This document shows, piece after piece, positions 8,899-16,741 of a stretch of DNA of 64,000 nt. Position 1 is the first letter of the stretch, and every line of letters begins with the position of its first letter. The position numbers and the translations under genes were made by a program. Source of the stretch: Mycolicibacterium sphagni (GTDB taxonomy: Bacteria > Actinomycetota > Actinomycetes > Mycobacteriales > Mycobacteriaceae); contig NZ_NOZR01000021.1 of assembly GCF_002250655.1 (NCBI RefSeq), positions 1-64,000 on the forward strand, read 5' to 3'. The notes under the pieces are model-generated. The model did not search any database. It saw only the letters and a program-made list of their open reading frames with translations, and had not been told where the DNA came from.

Positions 8899-9330
8899 CT
8901 ACGCAGTCTTGCTGAGCAGGGGCAGCAGCATGCGGCGACGGCTCAGGATCGCGTCGTCGAACTCGTGCTCAGCCTCGGCGACCGAGCCGACGACGGGGAA
9001 CACCACGTCGCTGTCGCGACGAAGACGCCGATTGACCGCGTCGCTGGCGACCACGGCCCACTCTGCACCTACCGAGGAGCAGGCGTCGTCGATGTCGCAC
9101 AGCAACCGGATGGACTGCGGGGTGAACGAGCTGACACCGGCGAGGTCGAGGACGAAGGGCTTGTCGGCCAGAACCAGTCTCTTCGCGCACTCGGCGATGT
9201 GGTCGACGTTGGCCGAATCGATGCGCCCGCTTACCGCGACGACGGTCGCGACGTGGCGGGAGTGTGCTCGGATATGGGCGCCCTTGTAGTCGGTGGCGGG
9301 GTTGCCGTATCGCGACGTGAAGCTCGTCAT
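8899..9330 (-). CDS. STAS-domain protein (anti-sigma factor antagonist type)
   Basis: A 143-residue cytosolic protein with a STAS domain across about residues 20-120. The segment VVAVSGRIDSANVDHI resembles the N-terminal strand of STAS domains, and FVLDLAGVSSFTPQSIRLL occupies the position of the usual D-S-S/T phosphoacceptor loop (here GVSSFT). I chose the ATG at 9330, which follows a TGAGG ribosome site. No anti-sigma kinase or sigma factor is adjacent, so its partner is unknown. It may alternatively be a stand-alone stress-signalling STAS protein. Confidence 0.8.
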   Translation of the reverse strand: MTSFTSRYGNPATDYKGAHIRAHSRHVATVVAVSGRIDSANVDHIAECAKRLVLADKPFVLDLAGVSSFTPQSIRLLCDIDDACSSVGAEWAVVASDAVNRRLRRDSDVVFPVVGSVAEAEHEFDDAILSRRRMLLPLLSKTA

Positions 9331-9502
9331 GGGCTGCCTCAATTCGGTCTTGGTGCGTGTGTGGCGGCCTGACGGCTGCCTCAACCTGACCTTTAAGCTA
9401 TGCGGCAAATCTAAGGTGACCGGGAGCAGCGGCTAAAACTCTGTTAAGAACGCAGTTTTCGGCCCGATCCGCGGGATCGGGCAACGTCGACCGCCGGATC
9501 GG

Positions 9503-10465
9503 CTAACGCAGGGCGGGCAGCACCTCGTCCGTAAGCAGAGTTACCGACTTCCACGCCTCCTCCACCGGCATGCCTCCGACCAGCGGATGCATGACGATCG
9601 GGCCGTAGTTTGCCGACGCGCGCACCTCGTCGATCAGCTGGTCGGGCGTGAGGAATCGGTACCTCCCGGAGGCCCGTACTTCGTCCAGGTTCTGAACGCC
9701 GGGCAGATGCATCAATGAGCGCGATGGGTTGTCGGACCACGCACCATAGGTGACCGCTTCCCACAGAATGTGCCCGCCGAGCTCGGCCCAGGCTCGCTCC
9801 GGGTCTTCGTGCAGGTAGACCATCCCACGGTTGACTGCCGGCGGCATCAGTACGAATGGCCGCAGGCCGGCCTCCCGGCACAGCTCGGCGTAGTACTCCG
9901 CCAGGTCGGGACGATGGTCGGGCAGGCTCAGGGGCAGCCCAAAGCGAACCGCCCGGCGAACGGTGGCCCGCACGCCGCCGCCCACATAGAGCGGTGGATG
10001 CGGCTTGCTCCAGGTGCCCGACACCACCGTCGAGCCTGCGGTCCACGACGCCAGCATGGTTTCCAGTAGCTGGTCCATCAGTTCGCCGCGGCGGGCGAAG
10101 TCCACACCGAGGGTTCGGTACTCCACTTCCCGGTAGCCCAGGCCGACGGTGGTGTGCAGTCGGCCGCGGCTCATGGCGTCGATCAGCGCGATGTCCTCGG
10201 CCATCCGAACCGGGTTCCACAGCGGCCCGAGTGCGCAGTCGATGCTGGCGAAGATGTTGGCAGTGCGGGCCAGAAACATCCCCGCGATCATGACCGGATT
10301 GCAGCTCCAGCCGTGCCCGGTGGCGTGGTGCTCGTCGACGCTGATCGCGGCAATTCCGTGCCGGTCCCCGAACTGCGCCAACTCCAATGCCGCGGAGAGC
10401 AATTCGCCCTGAACACCGGGTGTACCCCCGGGGGAGGCGAAATTGAAGCGCAGAATCGCGAGCAT
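9503..10465 (-). CDS. LLM-class flavin-dependent oxidoreductase (luciferase-like)
   Basis: A 320-residue TIM-barrel monooxygenase of the bacterial luciferase-like superfamily. Typical motifs are FGDRHGIAAISVDEHH near the N-terminus, AEDIALIDAMSRGRL and the barrel segment VGLGYREVEYRTLGVDF; PHPPLYVGGG lies in the middle. It probably uses FMN or F420. The ATG at 10465 is preferred because residues upstream of it are not conserved in style. It stands alone on the minus strand. Substrate unknown. Confidence 0.85.
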   Translation of the reverse strand: MLAILRFNFASPGGTPGVQGELLSAALELAQFGDRHGIAAISVDEHHATGHGWSCNPVMIAGMFLARTANIFASIDCALGPLWNPVRMAEDIALIDAMSRGRLHTTVGLGYREVEYRTLGVDFARRGELMDQLLETMLASWTAGSTVVSGTWSKPHPPLYVGGGVRATVRRAVRFGLPLSLPDHRPDLAEYYAELCREAGLRPFVLMPPAVNRGMVYLHEDPERAWAELGGHILWEAVTYGAWSDNPSRSLMHLPGVQNLDEVRASGRYRFLTPDQLIDEVRASANYGPIVMHPLVGGMPVEEAWKSVTLLTDEVLPALR

Positions 10466-10576
10466 CCGAGAACTGTATTGCCGCCGTTGCGCCAAACCTG
10501 ATGCGAACGGGTCACGATTTGGCCGCTGTGCCTCGTCGGCCACCGTCGTGTCGGTCGCCGCCGCTACGGTGGCGCC

Positions 10577-11152
10577 GTGCGCGAGGACGCGGCCGCACTG
10601 AGGACGGCACTGCAGTGGCTGGGGTTGTGGGTTGTCACCGCAGTGCTATTGGTGGTCGTCGGCCTGCTGAACAAGGTGGTGTGGGCGCTGGCCGCGCTCA
10701 GTGCGGTCGCCATGGTGGTGTGCGCGTGGCGGGCGCTGCTGGCCTGGCTCGATCATCGCCGAAACACCAGGCGTGATGCGCTTTATCGCGCCACCGGACT
10801 GGCCGCCGTCGATGAGATGACGGGTGTGGAATTCGAACACTATGTCGCGGCCGTCTTGCGGGGTGCCGGTTACGCCATCGAAATGACAAGAGCAACAGGT
10901 GATTTCGGCGTCGATTTGATCGCAACCCGCGATGGCATCCGCACCGCAGTGCAGTGCAAGCGGCAGAGCCGAGTGGTCAACGGTTCGGCGGTCCAGCAGG
11001 TGGTGGCCGGTGCGGCCGTGCACGACTGCGCCAGGACCATGGTGGTGTCCAACCACCGCTACACCAAGGCCGCCGAACAACTGGCCGACGTGCACGGCTG
11101 CGTCCTGGTCGATCGCACGCGGTTGGCCCGACTGTCGCGGGTCGGACGCTGA
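10577..11152 (+). CDS. Membrane-anchored Mrr-like restriction endonuclease-fold protein
   Basis: A 191-residue protein with two N-terminal transmembrane helices (about residues 15-58) and a cytosolic nuclease-fold domain (about 75-188). The PD-(D/E)xK-type core of Mrr_cat is visible: GVEFEHYVAAVLRGAGY, then GDFGVDLIA with the metal-binding Asp, then AVQCKRQ with Gln-x-Lys, and finally MVVSNHRYTKAAEQLA. Such proteins are annotated as restriction endonucleases, but membrane anchoring suggests a different target or surveillance role. No methyltransferase is adjacent. Start GTG. Confidence 0.82.
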   Translation: MREDAAALRTALQWLGLWVVTAVLLVVVGLLNKVVWALAALSAVAMVVCAWRALLAWLDHRRNTRRDALYRATGLAAVDEMTGVEFEHYVAAVLRGAGYAIEMTRATGDFGVDLIATRDGIRTAVQCKRQSRVVNGSAVQQVVAGAAVHDCARTMVVSNHRYTKAAEQLADVHGCVLVDRTRLARLSRVGR

Positions 11153-11213
11153 GCTAGCTCGTTTTCGGGCACGACCTCCTTGTCCTTCTGACTCATGCTT
11201 CACTTCCTTCTTG

Positions 11214-11744
11214 ATGCGTGATCGTGGTGATCGATATCAGCCAGACATCCTGGCCAGGGGTCTGGATGTCGTCTTCTGCGGCATCAACCCGGCGCTGACG
11301 GCGGCCGCCGACGGATACAACTTCTCCAGCCCCACCAACCGGTTCTGGTCGGCGATCCATCTCGCTGGGTTCACCGACCGGCAGTTGGCGCCTGCCGAGG
11401 AACGCACGCTGCTGACATACGGGTGCGGCATCACTGCGGTCGTGACGCGGCCGACATCGGAAGCCCGCGAAGTATCGGCGCTCGAGATTCGGCAAGCCCT
11501 GTCGTCGTTCGAGGCGAAGATGCGGACGTTCGGCCCTCGGGTGCTGGCCTTCCTGGGCAAGCCCGCGGTGTCGGTGGTACTCGGCACGGGTGCGGTGGGC
11601 TGGGGTCTGCAGGACCAGACGGTGGCCGGGGCCACGGCGTGGGTACTACCCAACCCCAGCGGGCGGAATCGGCGGTTCTCCACCGCGGCGCTGGTCACGG
11701 CGTATGCCGAACTGCATGCTTTCGTGGCACTTCCGCGACGCTAA
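11214..11744 (+). CDS. mug: G/U mismatch-specific uracil/thymine DNA glycosylase
   Basis: A 176-residue DNA repair enzyme of the Mug/TDG family. The active-site motif GINPALTAA (VVFCGINP, about residue 22-28) and NRFWSAIHLAG are present, as is the C-terminal LPNPSGRNRRF segment. It is predicted to remove uracil and related adducts mispaired with guanine. The start codon is uncertain: the ATG at 11214 has no clear ribosome site and the frame stays open upstream into the preceding gene, but conserved sequence begins close to this ATG. Confidence 0.85.
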   Translation: MRDRGDRYQPDILARGLDVVFCGINPALTAAADGYNFSSPTNRFWSAIHLAGFTDRQLAPAEERTLLTYGCGITAVVTRPTSEAREVSALEIRQALSSFEAKMRTFGPRVLAFLGKPAVSVVLGTGAVGWGLQDQTVAGATAWVLPNPSGRNRRFSTAALVTAYAELHAFVALPRR

Positions 11745-11843
11745 CCGGGCACGGCGCGCAAGCGCTGTCAGAAAATTGAGCACGGGTGCGCCGGTGCGCC
11801 GACGGATTCGGCGGCGCCGCCCAGCGTCCCGCGGCAGCTGGTG

Positions 11844-13088
11844 TCAGCCGATGAACCGGTCCCGGTAAGCGCTCAGCCGCTCGGCCACCTCCGCCGGGTC
11901 GAGTCCCACATCGGCGAGGTCGTAGATCACCTCGCCGTAGCGTCCACGGGGGTGGGCGGCGGTGAACGCGGCCATCGCAACCCGCACGTCGTCACCGTAG
12001 GGCTGATCGGCCAGGTCATAGATCGCCGACAGGGTGCCCTGCTCGTCGGCCATGAAATCGGTGAAGCGAACATCGATCGACTGACCGACCGGAAGCACGT
12101 CGCGGTCACGCAGACATCCGCTGAACAGGTCGTTGGCTCGGTCGAACCAGATTCGCGCGATCTTGGCGGGGTCGGGCTGCGCGCAGGCCATTCGGGACGC
12201 GTAGACGATCATGGTGAGCATCGAGCGCGTCACCTCGACCGGATCACGGTGCGTCACAACGAATGTCGCGTCAGGGAAGGTAGCGTACAGGGTGGGGAAC
12301 TGCTCGAGGTGCTGCGGGGATTTCAGCACCCAGCGAGTTCCGCCACGCAGCCATTGCATGGCCTGCAATTGCCGCTTGAGGTGGGCATACGACGGCCCCT
12401 GGTCGTGTGCTTTGTAGTGCGCGGCGAATGTCGGTATGTGGTAGGTGGTTTCGAAGAGCATGCCCGAGATATCGTTGGCCAGCAGCTGGATTTCTTCGTG
12501 CGCATGGTCCACGGTCATGTCGTGCATACGCTTGAATTCGGGCATCGACGTATCGACCAAATCCAGGCCGGTCGAACATCGATCGCGGCGCGTGGACTCA
12601 TCTTCGCCGGGGCCGGGGAAGGGCTCCAGGCTTTCCCAGTACGGCAGGTAGCGCAGGTTGGGGTCGGCGGCGATCAGGTTGTGCAGGTGGGTCGTACCGG
12701 TGCGGGGCAGGCCGCAGATGATGATCGGCCGCTTGATTTCGACGTCCTCGATCTCGGGATGCTCGGCGATGAGCGCCTCGAACCGAAGCCGGTTGACCAG
12801 GTTGCCGACCAGTTGTTCGAAGACCACCGCCACGCCCACGTCGGACAGCCCGGTCTCCTCGCGCAACGAGCCGGTCAGCACGTCGAGACGGTCGCGGAAT
12901 CCGTCGTCCCCCCAGCCGTCGAGCCCGGTGCGCTCAGCTGCCGCAGCCAGCAACGCCTCTGAATTCAGTTGCAGGATAGACCCGTAGCCCGCGAGCGCCT
13001 CGCGCATCGGCTGCGCAGCCTCGGGGAACACCGGGTTGGCCAGGTCTGTGAGCCTGATGGGTTTGGGTCGCTGTACACCAAGGGTCAT
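11844..13088 (-). CDS. Sulfotransferase family protein
   Basis: A 414-residue protein of the mycobacterial sulfotransferase family. The 5'-phosphosulfate-binding loop GLPRTGTTHLHNLI lies near residue 110, the 3'-phosphate-binding region THRDPVEVTRSM near 270, and WVLKSPQHLEQF near 245. It would transfer sulfate from PAPS to an unknown acceptor. Its ATG overlaps the stop of the DUF1214 gene (ATGA), and both follow a TetR gene on the same strand. The homologous family in mycobacteria is often next to DUF1214 genes. Substrate unknown. Confidence 0.87.
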   Translation of the reverse strand: MTLGVQRPKPIRLTDLANPVFPEAAQPMREALAGYGSILQLNSEALLAAAAERTGLDGWGDDGFRDRLDVLTGSLREETGLSDVGVAVVFEQLVGNLVNRLRFEALIAEHPEIEDVEIKRPIIICGLPRTGTTHLHNLIAADPNLRYLPYWESLEPFPGPGEDESTRRDRCSTGLDLVDTSMPEFKRMHDMTVDHAHEEIQLLANDISGMLFETTYHIPTFAAHYKAHDQGPSYAHLKRQLQAMQWLRGGTRWVLKSPQHLEQFPTLYATFPDATFVVTHRDPVEVTRSMLTMIVYASRMACAQPDPAKIARIWFDRANDLFSGCLRDRDVLPVGQSIDVRFTDFMADEQGTLSAIYDLADQPYGDDVRVAMAAFTAAHPRGRYGEVIYDLADVGLDPAEVAERLSAYRDRFIG

Positions 13089-14185
13089 GCCAGGCCCCCA
13101 ACTACTTGAGCCACGTCCACCACCCGGCAGACCGGCCGCTTCGGAGTCTCCTCGGGCAGGAACCAGCGCAGCCAGATCAGGCCCTTGGTGCGGCCCGCCG
13201 TCGACACCCAGTTGGGGTGGCCGGGATCGGTGTCGCTCACCACGATTCGCCACGACCCGTCGGGCTCGTAGGCGACATGCGCGCTGTTGATGGTCACCCG
13301 CTCGTAGGTGTAGTCGTAGGTGTGCAGGAACGGGTTCCACAGGCACAGGTTCCAGAACACGCACGGCGGCGAAGTGCCCTCGATGATCAACGCCTGGCCG
13401 GGCTGCAGTTCGTAGGCACCCATCGCATAGGCGGCGTCACCGGCGGCCCACCCGAAGGTCTGCTGGGGCACCGGGTAGGGCTCGGCGATCTCGTTGGGCG
13501 GCTCGACACGGGTCGGGATGAACGAGTACTGGTCGTTGAGCCAGGTCTTGGCCGAACGCAGACGGCGGATGAGGTCGGCACGGTCGCCAAGGTTTCGGGC
13601 CGGCGGGTCGACGGCCTCGATCTTCCACTGGACGCGCCGGTCGGTTTCGGGGTTCTCCAGATAGTCGCGGGTCAGTGCGACGACGGCATCCGGCTCGAGT
13701 TTGAGCCAGGCGCCCGGCTGCGGGTCCGGGCTGATGGTGAATTCGAAGTTGCCGTCGTCGTCGAAGTCCAGGGAGCGGTCGTTCATCGTGGCGACGATGC
13801 GGTTGCTGTAGTGGCCGTCGTCCGGACCGCCGTACACGGTGATCGACAGATAAACCGAATCGCCCCGGTTCCCGGTCACCCGGTAGGTTCGAGCGGGGTC
13901 GATCGGCGCCAGTTGGTAGAAGGCGTCGGAGTTGTCGCCGCCCCATCGCTGATAGGGACCGATGACGTCGACAAACCGCGGGTTGTCCTTGTCGCCCCAG
14001 ACGTAGGTGTCGACCGCCACCCGCAGCAGGCTGAACGTCAGCCGGTATCCGTCGAGGATGTCGGCCTCCTCGAGTGGGGGCTCGGCCGTGAGGAACTTGC
14101 GCTCTAGCGCACCAAGCTCGTCGAGCAGTTCGTGAAAGGCCGTCGACAATTCGTCTTGGGCCGCCGTCTTTTCGTCGTGGGACAT
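13085..14185 (-). CDS. DUF1214 domain-containing protein
   Basis: A 366-residue protein with the DUF1214 fold in its C-terminal half (motifs QTFGWAAGDAAYAMGAYEL, EGTSPPCVFWNLCLWNPF, DPGHPNWVSTAGRTKGLI). No signal peptide is visible. It is the middle gene of a TetR-DUF1214-sulfotransferase unit: the TetR stop is 1 nt before its start and its stop overlaps the next ATG. Function is unknown. The regulated operon context suggests a role in processing or sensing the same lipophilic substrate as the sulfotransferase. Confidence 0.82.
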   Translation of the reverse strand: MSHDEKTAAQDELSTAFHELLDELGALERKFLTAEPPLEEADILDGYRLTFSLLRVAVDTYVWGDKDNPRFVDVIGPYQRWGGDNSDAFYQLAPIDPARTYRVTGNRGDSVYLSITVYGGPDDGHYSNRIVATMNDRSLDFDDDGNFEFTISPDPQPGAWLKLEPDAVVALTRDYLENPETDRRVQWKIEAVDPPARNLGDRADLIRRLRSAKTWLNDQYSFIPTRVEPPNEIAEPYPVPQQTFGWAAGDAAYAMGAYELQPGQALIIEGTSPPCVFWNLCLWNPFLHTYDYTYERVTINSAHVAYEPDGSWRIVVSDTDPGHPNWVSTAGRTKGLIWLRWFLPEETPKRPVCRVVDVAQVVGGLA

Positions 14186-14186
14186 G

Positions 14187-14813
14187 TCATTCCTTTTCTC
14201 GTGCCTGCGCGCCCTGCATGACCAGGGAGCAGAGTGTGTCGACCAGACGGTCGGTGTCATCGCGACCGTCGACGAGTGCGCCGTAGAAGGTCGTCCCGAC
14301 CAACACGTTGAACAGCGTGTCGGTGTCGATGTCGGGCCGCACCACGCCCTGCTCGGCACCGTCGCGGATCAGCGCGCCCAGCTCGGCGCGGATCCTGTCG
14401 TCGAGCAACTGCTGTGTGCGGATGTGCAATTCGGAGTCACGGCGGCGTTCGGCGAGGATGCCCATCGTTGCGGCCTCGACCACCGGCTCGCGCCAGAAGG
14501 CCACCGCGCCGCGGACGAACTCCCGCAGGTCTGTCTCAAAGTCTCCTGACCGTGGCAATCCGGTTGTGCCACTGTCGGTTCCGAACGCCGCTTCGAAGAC
14601 CACATGAGCCTTGGATGGCCAGCGCCGGTAAATGGTGGGGCGGCTGACGCCGGCGGCGCGTGCGATCGATTCCATCGACACCTGGTCGTATCCGACGTCG
14701 GTGAGCAACCGACGGGTGGCCGCCATGATGTCGGAGTCGGTGCGCGGGTTCCTGGGCCGGCCGCGGACCGGCTCCGGGCGTACCGCCGTCAGGCGGCGAT
14801 CCGGTGCTGTCAC
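14187..14813 (-). CDS. TetR/AcrR family transcriptional regulator
   Basis: A 208-residue repressor with an N-terminal helix-turn-helix (about residues 25-72; YDQVSMESIARAAGVSRPTIYRRWPSK) and a helical ligand-binding domain. It begins with GTG and sits directly behind a -35/-10 pair that contains a 13-bp palindrome, so autoregulation and control of the two downstream genes are likely. The predicted transcript would start at or next to the GTG (leaderless). Ligand unknown. Confidence 0.9.
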   Translation of the reverse strand: MTAPDRRLTAVRPEPVRGRPRNPRTDSDIMAATRRLLTDVGYDQVSMESIARAAGVSRPTIYRRWPSKAHVVFEAAFGTDSGTTGLPRSGDFETDLREFVRGAVAFWREPVVEAATMGILAERRRDSELHIRTQQLLDDRIRAELGALIRDGAEQGVVRPDIDTDTLFNVLVGTTFYGALVDGRDDTDRLVDTLCSLVMQGAQAREKE

Positions 14814-14817
14814 CCGA

Positions 14818-14849
14818 ATTATGTTCCGTTACGTCACGTAAACTGTCAA
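14818..14849 (-). promoter_or_regulatory. Promoter with TetR-type palindromic operator
   Basis: On the minus strand a -35 TTGACA (14849-14844) and a -10 CATAAT (14823-14818) flank the perfect 13-bp palindrome TTACGTCACGTAA (14829-14841). The spacer is about 20 bp, longer than ideal. The TetR GTG start at 14813 is about 5 nt past the -10, which fits leaderless translation. A palindrome between -35 and -10 is a classic repressor site; its assignment to the adjacent TetR gene is inference. Confidence 0.65.
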
Positions 14850-14925
14850 CGCCCGATTGAACCAGGAGGCCTCGGGTAACCGTGATACCTAGAGCGGTCC
14901 GCTCTGACGGCCAGGAGGTCATGCC

Positions 14926-15414
14926 ATGAAACGCTGGATCCGAACATTGGCCGTGGTGATGGCCACGCTCACCGTTGGAGTTGCCGCGTCACCGGCGGCC
15001 CTCGCCGACGATCAGTTGGCGTTCACCGGCACCACGCTGAGTGGTGCCCCCTTCAACGGCGCCAGCCTGCAGGGCAAACCGGCGGTGCTGTGGTTTTGGA
15101 CCCCATGGTGCCCGTTCTGCAATCAGGAGGCCCCGAACGTCAGTCAGGTCGCGGCGGCGAATCCGAAAGTCACCTTCGTCGGCGTGGCCGCACGCTCCGA
15201 TGTCGGCCAGATGCAGGGCTTCGTGTCGCGGTACAACCTGAATTTCACCAACCTCAACGATGCCGACGGATCCATTTGGGCGCGGTTCAACGTGCCGTGG
15301 CAGCCCGCGTATGTGTTCCTCCGTCCCGACGGGACGTCGACGTTCGTCAACAACCCGACCTCGGCGATGTCGGAGCAGGAGCTCAGCGACCGGGTGCGCG
15401 CGTTGGTGTCCTGA
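14926..15414 (+). CDS. Secreted thioredoxin-fold protein (DsbE/MPT53-like)
   Basis: A 162-residue exported oxidoreductase with a Sec signal (ending near SPAALADD, about residue 28) and a thioredoxin active site WCPFC at about residues 62-66, set in FWTPWCPFCNQEAPNV. It resembles M. tuberculosis MPT53/DsbE, which catalyses oxidative folding of secreted proteins. The next gene encodes a CcdA-like thiol transporter 4 nt downstream of the stop, the same pairing as Rv2878c-Rv2877c. A good ribosome site (CAGGAGGTCATGCC) precedes the ATG. Confidence 0.88.
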   Translation: MKRWIRTLAVVMATLTVGVAASPAALADDQLAFTGTTLSGAPFNGASLQGKPAVLWFWTPWCPFCNQEAPNVSQVAAANPKVTFVGVAARSDVGQMQGFVSRYNLNFTNLNDADGSIWARFNVPWQPAYVFLRPDGTSTFVNNPTSAMSEQELSDRVRALVS

Positions 15415-15418
15415 GCCG

Positions 15419-16276
15419 GTGGATGCAAACCTGACCGGACTGGCGCTAGCCGCGGGGATGGTCGCAGCCTTCAACCCGTGCGGCTTCGCCATGCTGCCGG
15501 CCTACCTGACGCTTGTCGTCCGCGGCGAGGGTGCAGATCCGGGCCGCACCGCGGCGGTAGGACGCGCGCTGGCGGCGACCGCAGCCATGGCCTTGGGCTT
15601 CCTCGCGGTGTTCGGTTTGTTCGGGCTGTTGACGGTGCCGGTCGCCGGCGTCGTGCAGCGCTATCTGCCGTACGCAACCGTCGTCATCGGTATCAGCCTT
15701 GTCGCACTGGGCATGTGGCTGATTGCCGGTCGTGAACTGAATTGGAATCCGGCGGGCCTCGGTGGGCGGTGGGCTCCGACGGCGCGACTGGGCTCGATGT
15801 TCGGCTACGGGGTGGGCTATGCCATGGCGTCGTTGTCGTGCACCATCGGGCCGTTCCTGGCGGTCACCGGCAGTACGCTGCGCACCGGCTCGTTGGCCGC
15901 CGGCGTTCTGGTCTATGCGGCCTATGCCGCAGGCCTGGCGTTGGTGGTGGGCGTGCTCGCCGTCGGCATCGCCTTGACCAGCACCGCGCTCGTCGACCGG
16001 ATGCGCTCGCTGTTGCCCTACGTCAACCGGATCAGCGGCGCGGTGCTGATCGCGGTCGGGCTCTATGTCGGCTACTACGGCCTCTACGAGATCCGGTTGT
16101 TCAGTGCTGGCGGAAATCCCGCCGATCCGGTCATCGCGGCGGCCGGCCGACTGCAGGGCGCGGTCGCCGGATGGGTGTACCGCAGCAGTGCCTGGCCGTG
16201 GGTCGTGGTGCTGGCGGTGCTGATTGCGGCTGCCGCGGTGGTCAGGCTGCGACGCACCCGCCGCGACCGGCCCTAG
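15419..16276 (+). CDS. CcdA/DsbD-like cytochrome c biogenesis transmembrane protein
   Basis: A 285-residue membrane protein with about seven to eight helices. The motif AAFNPCGFAMLPAYL near residue 20 carries the first redox cysteine, and SLSCTIGPFLAVTGS near residue 140 the second; together they shuttle electrons across the membrane to extracytoplasmic thioredoxins. I placed the start at GTG 15419, 4 nt after the DsbE-like gene, because the sequence upstream in this frame is antisense-like. It probably keeps the DsbE-like partner in its working redox state. Confidence 0.87.
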   Translation: MDANLTGLALAAGMVAAFNPCGFAMLPAYLTLVVRGEGADPGRTAAVGRALAATAAMALGFLAVFGLFGLLTVPVAGVVQRYLPYATVVIGISLVALGMWLIAGRELNWNPAGLGGRWAPTARLGSMFGYGVGYAMASLSCTIGPFLAVTGSTLRTGSLAAGVLVYAAYAAGLALVVGVLAVGIALTSTALVDRMRSLLPYVNRISGAVLIAVGLYVGYYGLYEIRLFSAGGNPADPVIAAAGRLQGAVAGWVYRSSAWPWVVVLAVLIAAAAVVRLRRTRRDRP

Positions 16277-16357
16277 TTTCGGGGCTGCCGCATAGCAAGC
16301 GTCGGTATAGTCCGCTGCACGTCCGAGGCAGGATCCGATGCAGGGGAGTGAAAGCCG

Positions 16358-16675
16358 ATGAAACGACATCCGGTGCGAACCTGGGGGATCGCCGGGGCGG
16401 TAGTGCTGGCCCTGAGCGGCGCGCCCGCGGCCTTTGTGACCATCCAGCCCAGCGGACAGGCCCACGCCGATGTGTGCGCCAGCGCCGGCCGGCGAGTCAC
16501 GGTCAGTGGCTGCGCCGACCTCTCCGACGTGATGGCACCCTATGTGCCGCCGCCGGCGTACTACGCTCCGCTGCCCGAGGACTATCCACCGCCCCCACCA
16601 CCGCCACCGCCGCCGCCAGTGAGCGGCTGCATCGGCTACAACGGCCGCTGGGTCAGCGCGGGCGGCTGCCGCTAG
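16358..16675 (+). CDS. Small secreted proline-rich protein with 11-Pro run
   Basis: A 105-residue exported protein. The signal peptide ends near GQAHADVC; the mature part has four cysteines (two near the start, two at the end: SGCIGYNGRWVSAGGCR) and a run of 11 consecutive prolines encoded by mixed CCN codons. A strong ribosome site (AGGGGAGTGAAAG) precedes the ATG. A 13-bp hairpin terminator follows. The Pro run would need EF-P for translation. Function unknown. Confidence 0.78.
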   Translation: MKRHPVRTWGIAGAVVLALSGAPAAFVTIQPSGQAHADVCASAGRRVTVSGCADLSDVMAPYVPPPAYYAPLPEDYPPPPPPPPPPPVSGCIGYNGRWVSAGGCR

Positions 16676-16696
16676 CCCGCAAGCAGAGCAAAAAGG

Positions 16697-16725
16697 AAAC
16701 CCCGCGGGCAATGCCCGCGGGGTTT
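16697..16725. terminator. Perfect hairpin terminator between convergent genes
   Basis: A perfect 13-bp stem (AAACCCCGCGGGC / GCCCGCGGGGTTT) with a 3-nt AAT loop lies between the stop of the proline-rich gene (16675, plus strand) and the stop of katG (16742, minus strand). The A-rich and T-rich flanks make it usable as a terminator in both directions. Confidence 0.85.
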
Positions 16726-16741
16726 CGCTTACTGCCGAAGA

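Noticed and set aside
11058..11196. Minus-strand frame starting MSQKDKEVVPENEL behind an AGGAAGTGAAG site
   Set aside because: The start looks real, but the frame runs antisense into the Mrr-like gene, loses protein-like composition and stops after about 45 codons. It may be the remnant of a gene; I do not call it.
11841..12962. 373-residue plus-strand frame over the sulfotransferase
   Set aside because: Shadow frame opposite a gene with intact PAPS-binding motifs.
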